64,000 bases of DNA from Larkinella terrae (GTDB lineage Bacteria > Bacteroidota > Bacteroidia > Cytophagales > Spirosomataceae): positions 124,001 through 188,000 of the forward strand of contig NZ_WJXZ01000006.1 of the NCBI RefSeq assembly GCF_009668025.1, read 5' to 3'. The position numbers and the translations under genes are program-made. A model generated the notes under the pieces. The model had not been told where the DNA came from, searched no databases, and saw nothing but the letters and a program-made list of their open reading frames with translations. Below are positions 51,567-59,071 of this stretch, piece after piece (positions within the stretch are counted from its first letter, which is position 1; each line of letters begins with the position of its first letter).

Positions 51567-53555
51567 TTATTCAAACAAAAAAGATCTCATTAAATCGTAA
51601 CTATCAGTTGGAATAAATGGAAAACATCTGCCAATAACCTTGCTCATATGTTTTTGTAATTTTCCTGTTTCTTTATAATGAGGAGAATTATAAATTGGAA
51701 AAGATTTCTTTATAATGCCATCCAACTGATGATTTCCCATTTCTAAGAACCATTTTGGAAGCAGTATAATTTTACCATTTGCATAATATACTTCTTTTCT
51801 ATCAGAATCTTTACTTTTAAAGTAAGGAAACGAATTGTAAATTAATTTCAATATATAATCACTAAATGATTGTAATGCTTTTTCTGACTCATTCCCAATC
51901 AAGTACGGACTAATAGTTCCTAAATCAAATTCAGAAACTACATTGTAAGTGTCCTTTTCAATAAATGAACAAAAAATATAAATGGGATCAAATAGAAAAT
52001 TTTCTAAGGAATATCTGCTAGAATCTCCATGAATAAAAATGTAACTGTCTAATGCTTCGTAATTCTTTTTATCCCAGTCTATAATTCCATAAACAGTTTT
52101 GTTTCCTGCTCCTCTAAATTCATTAACCAAATTAATAACTTTTTCACAAGAACTATCCCCGTAATCACCTGAAATAAAATACAATTTTGTTTCAGGCTTA
52201 CAAGTTCTTGATACTACTTCGTTAATAATTTGATAATAAACAAGATCAGTTGGGCTTTCTACAATTATCTGTTTATGTTTGCGATAATTAATGCTTAAAA
52301 TAGGAATTGTGTTTATTAAAATTTCTAATGCTCTATCTTTATTGACTTTTTTTAATGCAGAATTATTTTCATTAGATAACTGGTAAATAGAATCTTCAGG
52401 AGAAAGGGCGATTGTGGTCGGATTATGAGTCGTAATAAACACTTTAGATTTATTTTTATTAACAACAGTGTCATAAAGCGATTGGATCAAAGTTTGAATT
52501 CCGTCAGGGTGTAAAAAAGCATCAGGTTCATCCAATAAAATTAAATCTGGAAATTTGCTACTCTCATTAAAATTAATGTTCAAAAAAAGTAAAGCATAGA
52601 AACTAAATAAAATTCTTTCACCAGATGATAAATTTTGAAATTCAAGAACTTCTCCTGAAATAGAATTTGTTAAAGAAATAGAGAAATTGCCATTTTTTTC
52701 AAATTCTTTAAAATTAAAGTCTTTTAATCTGAATTTGAACTCATATTCATTTAAGAAGTCATTAAATTGATTGAATGGAGACCTGTTGGCTTTTATGAAT
52801 TCAATATCAGAAATGGAATTATTTTCTTCGCCATATAAGACTTTATTGGTAAAGTTTGTTCTATTTAAATCTCTTCTATATATATATGAGGCAAAAATTT
52901 GTAGAAAATTATTGGTATAATTAGTGTCGTAAAGATATAGGGTTTCCTCATAAGGTAAATTGATAAAGTCCTCAGTAGAAATATTGGACTCATCTAATCC
53001 ATTGTATCTAGATATTTTGAAAATGAATTCGAAAAGATGTCTCTTTTGATTTAAATATTTATTTAGTTCTTGCAAAGCTATTTCATTTGAAATCACTTTG
53101 CCCTTTACTGAGCCTGGAAAGAAACTAAATGAAATAAGTTCATTAATGTATTTTTTAACTTCATCAGTCTGCTTTTCGGGGAACAGATCAAGATAGTTAT
53201 TTTCTATGATTTCTTTAATCGGAATATTAGTATAATAAATTTTATGAATAAAATCTTTAAATTTGCCTTTTAATACATGCCAATCTCGAATAATTATAGA
53301 ATTATAGTCAGACCAATTCTTGAACGAATAGTTTCTTTTATCGAAATCTATAAAATCATACTTGAGAATGGATTCTATGTTTTCACTAAATTTAACTACT
53401 CGAAATTCCGGTAATTTTAAGTTGTCTTCTAAAATAGCTTTCAGAAGTTGTGTTTTTCCACTTCCATTAGTTCCAGTAATTACGACAAAATCAGTTAGCT
53501 TATCGCTCTCAAAAGGTTTTAATGACAAGTAGTCGTTAGTAATTGACAGAATCAT
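51567..53555 (-). CDS. Cargo: AAA ATPase / TOPRIM (DUF4435-like) fusion, candidate anti-phage protein
   Basis: A 662-residue protein in a strongly A/T-rich island. The N-terminal AAA15/21-type ATPase has Walker A GTNGSGKT (residues 28-35), LSSGERILFSFYALLFL and Walker B LILLDEPDAFLHPDG (DEPD 342-345), then THNPTTIAL. After about residue 430 comes a TOPRIM-like domain: Glu433 in IIVESPTDLVYYQ, Asp493 and Asp495 in GIIDWDKKN, then YSLENFLFDP, a hallmark of DUF4435. This is the domain pair of AriA and AriB in the PARIS defence system, here as one chain; OLD-family nucleases are the alternative. It probably degrades or senses phage components; function is inferred. No partner gene is adjacent. 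Confidence 0.75.
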   Translation of the reverse strand: MILSITNDYLSLKPFESDKLTDFVVITGTNGSGKTQLLKAILEDNLKLPEFRVVKFSENIESILKYDFIDFDKRNYSFKNWSDYNSIIIRDWHVLKGKFKDFIHKIYYTNIPIKEIIENNYLDLFPEKQTDEVKKYINELISFSFFPGSVKGKVISNEIALQELNKYLNQKRHLFEFIFKISRYNGLDESNISTEDFINLPYEETLYLYDTNYTNNFLQIFASYIYRRDLNRTNFTNKVLYGEENNSISDIEFIKANRSPFNQFNDFLNEYEFKFRLKDFNFKEFEKNGNFSISLTNSISGEVLEFQNLSSGERILFSFYALLFLNINFNESSKFPDLILLDEPDAFLHPDGIQTLIQSLYDTVVNKNKSKVFITTHNPTTIALSPEDSIYQLSNENNSALKKVNKDRALEILINTIPILSINYRKHKQIIVESPTDLVYYQIINEVVSRTCKPETKLYFISGDYGDSSCEKVINLVNEFRGAGNKTVYGIIDWDKKNYEALDSYIFIHGDSSRYSLENFLFDPIYIFCSFIEKDTYNVVSEFDLGTISPYLIGNESEKALQSFSDYILKLIYNSFPYFKSKDSDRKEVYYANGKIILLPKWFLEMGNHQLDGIIKKSFPIYNSPHYKETGKLQKHMSKVIGRCFPFIPTDSYDLMRSFLFE

Positions 53556-53733
53556 TGGATGTTTTAAGTTTTTGAAAAATTATATTAAAGGTGCCTTACC
53601 ATCAATCTTTTAGACTATTTTAAATTACAACAATCGATTTCAGATTGTAAAGGAATGATTTGAGAGAATTTTAATTTGTAAATACTACATAATAGTGGTC
53701 GATTATTATATTTTTAATCAAATTGTATACATT

Positions 53734-54474
53734 TCAAAATGGTAGCTTCATAGTCTTCTGAAACGGATGTTTTGGCTTCGCCTTCCCACCAGCTTTTTTC
53801 AAAGTAACCACTTCTTTCCCGAACACCCGCTGAAGATAGTTAAAATCTTTCTCTTCCGCATCCAAATTCCGAAACTCGGCCAACCCGCCCGCGTTAACGA
53901 ACGTATCCTTCTGAGCAAAGTAAAACCGGGTATCCTTCCAGATCAGACGGTGTTCGTAAGCGTTCAGGCAACTGATCCAGTAATCCTCGTTGCATTTGAT
54001 CTCCGGCGAATACCATAATTTACTTCCGGCCAGCACGCCGTGCGCGCAACCGGTCACGTAGCCACTGAGTTGAATCGGGTTCAGCGAGTTGTAAGAAACC
54101 GGTGTCGGGCTGGAGCTGAAGCCGAACAGATACGCTCCGGCATGGCGGGCGGCATCGGAGGTGGCCTGGATAATTTCCCGGGCGGTCAGTTCGTCAACAT
54201 CGGCGGACTCGCCCGGCTGGGTATATAGCCGCCGGAAGGCGGTAATGTCGTCATCGAGCATGAACACGCTGCCGAAATGCTTAATGATCCAATCACGCTT
54301 GCGGGCCAGGCCCACCACCGAATCCGGGTGGGTCACAATCTCGTCTTTCGGGTTACAGAGCCGGTAGGCTTTCGCCTGGCTTTCCGGAACGCAGATGATG
54401 GCGCCAGCCACCACGCTGGTGGTTAGCACGCGCGTGTGGCGTTTGTGGCTGGGAATTACGATCTGGCATTCCAT
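53734..54474 (-). CDS. Glycosyltransferase-like (TAGT-type) phage protein
   Basis: A 246-residue protein with a GT-A-like fold: it starts QIVIPSHKRHTRVLTTSV and carries a DDD metal motif (FMLDDDITAF, Asp74-76), as in sugar-nucleotide transferases. The beginning matches the TET/JBP-associated glycosyltransferases of phages, which add sugars to modified bases; the J-base context (TET/JBP dioxygenase) is absent from the window. It overlaps the ParB-like gene upstream by 19 bp, so the two are co-translated. Substrate unknown; a DNA-base target is an inference from family and neighbours. Confidence 0.65.
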   Translation of the reverse strand: MECQIVIPSHKRHTRVLTTSVVAGAIICVPESQAKAYRLCNPKDEIVTHPDSVVGLARKRDWIIKHFGSVFMLDDDITAFRRLYTQPGESADVDELTAREIIQATSDAARHAGAYLFGFSSSPTPVSYNSLNPIQLSGYVTGCAHGVLAGSKLWYSPEIKCNEDYWISCLNAYEHRLIWKDTRFYFAQKDTFVNAGGLAEFRNLDAEEKDFNYLQRVFGKEVVTLKKAGGKAKPKHPFQKTMKLPF

Positions 54475-55076
54475 TGGGTCTGAAACTGGTTAGCGGTGAT
54501 AACGTGAGTTTTGCCGATTTTGGTGGAAGCTTTGTAGCAGCGCATTGTCTCGACGCCCAGTTGCTCGGCCACGTTGTTCTCGTCGATCTCATTCGTGCAG
54601 ACAATGATGAAGGCAGTGTACTTCTCCGAAAACTTGGCTACAATCGGCATTTCCGGTTTTTCGTCCTCCGGCAACGCTTCCTTCAACTGCTGCTCCAGAT
54701 CGCTCAGGTCGATGCCGTAACTGCCCAGGTCCACGAAATCGGAAAAGTCCGACTGGAGCAGCAGTTTGTCCCACTCGCCGAAGGTGCTGTTCTCGATCAC
54801 GGAAATTTCCTTGAACTCGGCTTCGGTCAGTTTGCGGGTAGCCACGCGCACGTCGATCATCTCGTCGCCTTTGCCCATCGCCAGCATCACTTTGCACCGC
54901 TGGTGACCGGCAATCAGTGTGCCGTCGGCATCTACCACCGGCAGGCCGATCAGGCCAAACTGGCCGATTTTGGTTTCGAGTTCCCGCTGTTTGGCGGCCG
55001 TAATTTTTCGGGGATTCTTTTCGTAGGGCACCAGGTCCTGCACCCGGCGTTTTTCAGTCGTAAATAACTCAGTCAT
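54456..55076 (-). CDS. ParB-like nuclease-domain protein
   Basis: Started at 55076 (MTELFTTEKRRVQDLVPYEK); the frame extends upstream by 5 residues. The 206-residue protein has a ParB N-terminal domain with NPRKITAAKQ, FGLIGLPVVDADGTLIAGHQR (GHQR residues 57-60) and AMGKGDEMIDVRVATRKL. In phages such ParB domains often sit next to DNA-modifying enzymes, and here a glycosyltransferase-like gene follows with overlapping ends. The C-terminal 90 residues (VAKFSEKYTAFIIVCTNE) are unassigned. Role in DNA modification or processing is inferred. Confidence 0.75.
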   Translation of the reverse strand: MTELFTTEKRRVQDLVPYEKNPRKITAAKQRELETKIGQFGLIGLPVVDADGTLIAGHQRCKVMLAMGKGDEMIDVRVATRKLTEAEFKEISVIENSTFGEWDKLLLQSDFSDFVDLGSYGIDLSDLEQQLKEALPEDEKPEMPIVAKFSEKYTAFIIVCTNEIDENNVAEQLGVETMRCYKASTKIGKTHVITANQFQTQWNARS

Positions 55077-55158
55077 GATTTGCGAACACATGGATGATTC
55101 ACAAACATGGCTCGATCCAATTGACGCTGGTAGGACAAATTAGCCGCAGGAAATAACG

Positions 55159-55530
55159 CTACATAGTTGGTACAAGAGGCTTAAATGCAACTGCCAAAAT
55201 AAAAGCAACTGCAAGAAACGAAACCACCCAGAGCAGGATTGGACCCGATGGCCCCTTCAGCTTAATACCCAATACTGACATTTCCAAGGTTCCGGAAGAC
55301 GATCGGAAGTAGCGGACAACATAGGTGGCTAGGAAAGCCGCTAATAAAACTGTAACGATCCCAGAAATCAGGGGGAATACCTTAACCCATCTTGTAGTGG
55401 CAGCATCAATTCGATCGAATCTGCCATCATAAAAATCTAGTAAGACAACAAAAACAATGACAACAGTAATAATTGAGATGGTAATTGAAAATACCCAGGC
55501 TAACAGCTGGTCAGGTTTCATCTGTTTCAT
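55159..55530 (-). CDS. Cargo: small three-helix membrane protein
   Basis: A 123-residue membrane protein with hydrophobic helices at LLAWVFSITISIITVVIVFVVLL, VFPLISGIVTVLLAAFLATYVV and PILLWVVSFLAVAFILAVAF. Moderately A/T-rich and unlike the backbone genes in content. No family recognised. It lies between the coiled-coil gene and the ParB-like gene, where the backbone is otherwise tight; it may be another inserted conversion gene. Confidence 0.6.
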   Translation of the reverse strand: MKQMKPDQLLAWVFSITISIITVVIVFVVLLDFYDGRFDRIDAATTRWVKVFPLISGIVTVLLAAFLATYVVRYFRSSSGTLEMSVLGIKLKGPSGPILLWVVSFLAVAFILAVAFKPLVPTM

Positions 55531-55624
55531 GAATTTGGCATAATTGTGCTCATAAGCTTCTAACTTTTAGGGATATATGCAAAATAAGTAAGAGAGAATT
55601 TTAGAAAATTAAATTTCCCGATAA

Positions 55625-56257
55625 TCAAAGCGCCTTGAACAGCGCCAGCATCCGTTCCAGCTTTAATTCGGCTTTAGCGATCTGCGTCCGGTAGTGCTGC
55701 TTTTTAGCTTCGGTCGACGAGCGGTCCAGCCCACTGCGGTATTTGCTCAGTTTCGATTTTTCGTAGCGAATCAGCCGGTCCAGCTCAAACTTGTCGGTGG
55801 GCAGCGAGGCCGAAAAACTGTCTTCCACCAGCTTTACCGGCTCCTGGGCGGGTCGGTGGCCGTGGTCCAGGGCGTAGCGGATTTCGTCCTGCTTTTCCAC
55901 CCAGGCCCGGCGAAGCGTCAGAATCTGCCCCACCACATCCGGACAGGCCAATTCATCCGGAATGCTTCCCAGGGAGTTGGACAGTTCGGCTTTCCGGCGG
56001 CTGATCTCGCCCTGCTCGGCCCGGATGGTATTCACCAGAGCGGCCACGGCGGGTGGCAGGCTGGTACCTGGCGGGCGGATCGGTCGGCTGGGTTGGGCCG
56101 GTTCAGAAGTGGGATGTGCCGTCGTGAGGGCTTCGTAGACCAGGCGGGCTTGTTCCACGTCGGCCGGGTTCGCCTGGCCGCTTCGGAGCCGGAGTTTGGT
56201 CAGGTTCCAGGCGGCTTTGGCCTGGGTGCGTTGGTGCTGCAGTTGGGTTTCGGTCAT
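55625..56257 (-). CDS. Coiled-coil phage protein, hypothetical
   Basis: A 210-residue protein, mostly helical and charged, with a Pro-rich linker (PSRPIRPPGTSLPP) and two coiled-coil stretches (RAEQGEISRRKAELSNSL; FELDRLIRYEKSKLSKYR). No family recognised. Its gene order relative to the capsid-like remnant is like that of scaffolding or head-accessory genes in other phages, which is only a positional hint. It is followed closely by the 56266 gene. Confidence 0.55.
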   Translation of the reverse strand: MTETQLQHQRTQAKAAWNLTKLRLRSGQANPADVEQARLVYEALTTAHPTSEPAQPSRPIRPPGTSLPPAVAALVNTIRAEQGEISRRKAELSNSLGSIPDELACPDVVGQILTLRRAWVEKQDEIRYALDHGHRPAQEPVKLVEDSFSASLPTDKFELDRLIRYEKSKLSKYRSGLDRSSTEAKKQHYRTQIAKAELKLERMLALFKAL

Positions 56258-56265
56258 CCCCGAAA

Positions 56266-56499
56266 TTACCCGGTGGGTTCGGTGTCCGACAGGAGCGCTT
56301 CCGTAAAAGCATCGACGGTTTCCTGCCAGGTTTTGGCTTCAATCCAGACTGTCGGCTGCTCGTAGTGATTGATTTGCGCTGAGATCACTTCCTGCACTTC
56401 GGCCGAATAACCGGCCAGCAAGTCGCCGAGTTGGTGGGGCGCAATACCGCCCTGTTGCAGATAGGTAAAGAGAGAGGGGAGGCAGGCAGGACGGAGCAT
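56266..56499 (-). CDS. Small phage protein, hypothetical
   Basis: A 77-residue protein starting at 56499 (LRPACLPSLFTYLQQGGIAPH) and ending EALLSDTEPTG, mostly helical. It begins immediately downstream of the palindrome-rich control region and is likely the first gene of that operon, ending 8 bp before the coiled-coil gene. No family recognised. Confidence 0.55.
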   Translation of the reverse strand: MLRPACLPSLFTYLQQGGIAPHQLGDLLAGYSAEVQEVISAQINHYEQPTVWIEAKTWQETVDAFTEALLSDTEPTG

Positions 56500-56506
56500 A
56501 TATGAA

Positions 56507-56630
56507 GCCGGTTGGTCACTGCGAACACTCGTCTGACAGACGACCTGTTACCCTACTTGCAAAGGTATGCCAACCGGCAGGTCGTTAAAGTCCTGCCAGT
56601 CGGTCGGCTGTCATAAAAAAGTGTTCGCAG
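56507..56630. promoter_or_regulatory. Palindrome-rich control region
   Basis: Contains five nested or overlapping inverted repeats: 56507-56515/56570-56578, 56519-56529/56620-56630 (CTGCGAACACT), the palindrome 56530-56542 (CGTCTGACAGACG), 56541-56547/56578-56584 and 56576-56581/56592-56597. A minus-strand TACCTTTG (56560-56567) sits inside. Candidate operator cluster or structured RNA at the start of the 56499 operon. Confidence 0.5.
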
Positions 56631-56644
56631 GGCAAACATAACAA

Positions 56645-56677
56645 AAAAACCGGTTAGCCAACAGGCCACCGGTTTTT
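56645..56677 (-). terminator. Terminator between two phage operons
   Basis: AAAAACCGGT/ACCGGTTTTT stem with a T-run on the minus strand after the 56704 gene. Confidence 0.75.
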
Positions 56678-56703
56678 GTACGACCAAACAGTTTCAATTG
56701 ACG

Positions 56704-57070
56704 CTATTCGTTTGTCTCTTCCTGGGACTCGTCGGCGTCTTCTGGTTCATCCGTTTCCAGACTCACTTCCCGACTCTTCAGCAGGGCCTCCAGCTTCTGC
56801 TGAGCTTTCTCTTTCAACGCCTGATCGGTTGCCAGTTCCGGATTTTTTTCGGATTGTGGTGTTTTCGGCTTCTGGTTTTGCTTCGCCATTTTCGGAGATA
56901 GGTTGCGCCGATGACTCGGCAGGTTCAAAATAGTGGGTTATTCCGGCGGCCATCAGCTTTTGGGCCATTTCATCGGTCAGGTTTTCGTCGATGTTGACCA
57001 GGCCCAGGTTACCGACCGAATGGCGAACGCCCCCCTCGGGAACGTTCACCAGTTTGAATTTAATGAGCAT
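56704..57070 (-). pseudogene. Structural-gene neighbour, frameshifted at an A7 run
   Basis: The frame starting at 57070 (MLIKFKLVNVPEGGVRHSVG, 34-residue in-frame run upstream ignored) gives a coherent protein through ITHYFEPAESSAQ and AKPEAENTTIRKK, then turns to low-complexity text. In the neighbouring frame, from the same point on, NPELATDQALKEKAQQ continues with a helical, charged tail to 56704. The switch coincides with a run of seven A (minus strand, 56843-56849). Loss of one A joins the two frames. Either a real frameshift or a sequencing error in the homopolymer; a programmed shift is less likely. It lies next to the structural genes. Confidence 0.6.
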
Positions 57071-57080
57071 AGGTTGGGGC

Positions 57081-57761
57081 TTAGGTCGTCGCTTCCGGTT
57101 GGATCGGCAGGGTGGCCACCAGCGAAGCCTGGATCGGCAACAGATCCCACATAAAACCGTCCTGATCACCCTTTAGCGTAAAACCCCGCTTGTCGTTGCC
57201 CTTCTTACCGCCCTTGAAGGATTTCTTCAGGAAAATAGGGTTGTCGCTCGATCCCACCACCACAAACTGACCGTCATTCATTTCCACAATCCAGACGCTC
57301 CCGGCGTTCAGGTGCTTTTTTAGTTCGCCCTGGATGGCTTTGGAGAATCCGGCCAGCATCAATTCGATGGTGTGTTTGTGCGACTGAAAACCGGGATCAC
57401 CGTTTGAATCACTCGCCACTTCCGCCGTGCCGTCGGGAAACTGGTACTCGGCAAATTTGTTGGTGCCCACCATCAATGGCAGGGCTGTCACCTCACCGGT
57501 TTGGGCTTCCTCCAGCGTCGGCCAAATGCCCTGAATGTGTTTCGATAACGCCACCAAGACTTTCCGCAGCCCGCCGGGGTTGGGGGCCTGAAACGACTGG
57601 CCGTCGAGGTTGGCGAAGTTGACGTAGGCCAGCCCCATCACCGGAGCCGCCACGTTCAGCGGGTCGCTGGTCAGGTGCTGCACCACTTCCAGCGGCATCA
57701 CCACGCCCACCAGAAACGCCAGCCCCGCCAGAAAAAAAGAGAAAATTGATTTTGCTTTCAT
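57081..57761 (-). CDS. Phage structural protein, tail-tube or head-associated
   Basis: A 226-residue protein with a hydrophobic N-terminus (SIFSFFLAGLAFLVGVVM) followed by a beta-rich body: PLMVGTNKFAEYQF, GDPGFQSHKHTIELMLAGF, FVVVGSSDNPIFLKK, then FKGGKKGNDKRGFTLKGDQD and GFMWDLLPI. This pattern recurs in Bacteroidota prophage structural proteins I have seen described near the capsid or tail tube; the exact function is not certain. It sits directly downstream of the capsid-like remnant and has no defects. Confidence 0.6.
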   Translation of the reverse strand: MKAKSIFSFFLAGLAFLVGVVMPLEVVQHLTSDPLNVAAPVMGLAYVNFANLDGQSFQAPNPGGLRKVLVALSKHIQGIWPTLEEAQTGEVTALPLMVGTNKFAEYQFPDGTAEVASDSNGDPGFQSHKHTIELMLAGFSKAIQGELKKHLNAGSVWIVEMNDGQFVVVGSSDNPIFLKKSFKGGKKGNDKRGFTLKGDQDGFMWDLLPIQASLVATLPIQPEATT

Positions 57762-57798
57762 AAAAAATGAACCAGTAAACGAGTTGAGAAAAAATGAA

Positions 57799-58214
57799 TT
57801 ACAGGCCGTAGCTTTCGTTTAGGCTTGGCCCGACCACAGCAGGCTCGGCATCGCCACGTCCATGCCAATCTGGAAGTCCATGACCCACGCCAGGTCCCGC
57901 TCGCGTTTGTTGTAATCGAACTCCAGGTTCGACTGCGCCGACTCGTCATCGTAGAGCCAGGCCACAATGCCGCGCGGCAAAATCAGGGGCGCTTCAAAGG
58001 CGGTCGGGCCGCTGGTCAGCATGTAAGGTTCGACGCAGAATTCGATCACCGTGCCCTCGATGGTCTGCTTCTGAAAACCGGCGTTGTAGGGCAGGGTGCC
58101 GTAGGTCGACCGGTAGTTGCGCTCGTAGGCTTTCAGGTGCGAAAGCGGGGTCAGGCAGATCAGGTCCTGGTAGAAGTACTCGGTCGGCAGCGTGTCGATC
58201 TTAGATCGGTTCAC
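57799..58214 (-). pseudogene. Capsid-like C-terminal remnant, 5' truncated
   Basis: Open from a GTG at 58214, with two in-frame stops just upstream, and no N-terminal half. The content (LICLTPLSHLKAYERNY, PFEAPLILPRGIVAWLYDD, FDYNKRERDLAWVMDFQIGMD) resembles the C-terminal half of a major capsid or similar structural protein. The main frame stops at 57819 (LLWSGQA); one base earlier or later it would read PSLNESYGL to a TAA at 57799, so a second small indel may have cut the very end. The truncation point coincides with the right edge of the element. Confidence 0.5.
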
Positions 58215-58233
58215 TTATTTGATGCCAAATTAA

Positions 58234-58277
58234 TAATCTAGAGGGGGTTAGATCTTATGATATACCCCTCTAGATTA
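58234..58277 (-). terminator. Terminator of the DUF2911 gene
   Basis: Arms 58234-58246 and 58265-58277 (TAATCTAGAGGGG type) form a 13-bp stem just past the DUF2911 stop; on the minus strand it is followed by TTAATTT. It marks host sequence right up to the prophage edge. Confidence 0.65.
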
Positions 58278-58284
58278 CTATTCC

Positions 58285-58866
58285 TCAAAACTCAATCGGC
58301 ACGGCCACCAGCACCGTGTCCCAGCCCATGTACATTGTGGCGGTTTTGGCGTCTTTCTTGGCAAACTGGATCGAGAAATTTTCGATGACGCTGTCCGATT
58401 TCTGCACCGGAACCGTCACACGGGCTACGTCGAGGGCTTCGTTGTAGCTGTAGGCACCCCATTGATCGAGATCAGAGCTCAGAATAATTGTCCATTCTTT
58501 TTCGGTCGGAATGGCTAGCAGGGCGTAGTTTCCTGCTTTGATTTTTTTGCCGCCGAAGGTTACATCCTGGTAAAATTTGATCTCCGGGGCTTCGTTCGCT
58601 CCCGCCCGCCATGCCTTGCCATAGGGTGCCAGTTTTGTTCCGAAAAGCTCCCGGCCATTTTTCCCCGGCCGACTGTAGACAATCCGGACCATCGCCTTGT
58701 CGGTACCGATTTTAGCGGGGGCAAATTTGCGGTCGTGGGCGTAATCATCAGGGTAATAGGCCATGTCCATCGGTGATTTGTCGATGCCCCGGAAGGTAAA
58801 GGTTTGGGCATTGGCCCCGGTCAGCGCCAGGAAAAGCAATCCAAAAAGCAATGCGGTTTTTTTCAT
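58285..58866 (-). CDS. DUF2911-domain secreted protein
   Basis: The start at 58866 (MKKTALLFGLLFLALTGANAQ) gives a clean signal peptide; the frame runs further upstream but that part is intergenic. The 193-residue protein matches DUF2911, a Bacteroidota family with RIVYSRPGKNGRELFG, KLAPYGKAWRAGANEAP and YALLAIPTEKEWTIILSSDLDQWG. Function of the family is unknown; it is likely periplasmic. Host gene next to the right prophage edge. Confidence 0.85.
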   Translation of the reverse strand: MKKTALLFGLLFLALTGANAQTFTFRGIDKSPMDMAYYPDDYAHDRKFAPAKIGTDKAMVRIVYSRPGKNGRELFGTKLAPYGKAWRAGANEAPEIKFYQDVTFGGKKIKAGNYALLAIPTEKEWTIILSSDLDQWGAYSYNEALDVARVTVPVQKSDSVIENFSIQFAKKDAKTATMYMGWDTVLVAVPIEF

Positions 58867-59071
58867 GAGGTTTTTGTGAAATAAATAAATTGGCTTGCGG
58901 TTTTTCGTGCCTAATATACAGCATCCCGGCGCGCGATACCGTACTACGGTAAGAATAGACATAAAAAACCAATCAATCGACCGATTGAATCAAATCGGTT
59001 GGGCAGTCGTATTGGCTTTTCCGTACACTTAAAACGAACTGAATTCGGAAAGGGGAATGACGTTGAAACGA

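Larger units (their letters stand above)
26595..58230. mobile_element. Defective tailed-phage prophage integrated at tmRNA
   Basis: Runs from the tmRNA 3' end to the hairpin before the DUF2911 gene, about 31.6 kb. It contains a tyrosine integrase at the tmRNA end, terminase, portal-like, lysis, tail and tape-measure genes. Backbone genes are minus-strand, G+C-rich and overlap by 4 bp at many joints. Cargo genes are A/T-rich or on the plus strand. No capsid protease, complete capsid gene, replication genes or phage repressor was recognised, and no second copy of the tmRNA 3' end is visible near 58,230, so the right end is inferred from gene content. Confidence 0.82.

Noticed and set aside
26595-58230. 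Integrative conjugative element instead of a prophage
   Set aside because: No relaxase, coupling protein or type IV secretion genes; terminase, portal-like, lysis and tape-measure genes are present.
58200-58285. Attachment site (attR) in the gap after the capsid-like remnant
   Set aside because: No 12-bp or longer match to the tmRNA 3' end was found by eye; the hairpin there fits a gene terminator.
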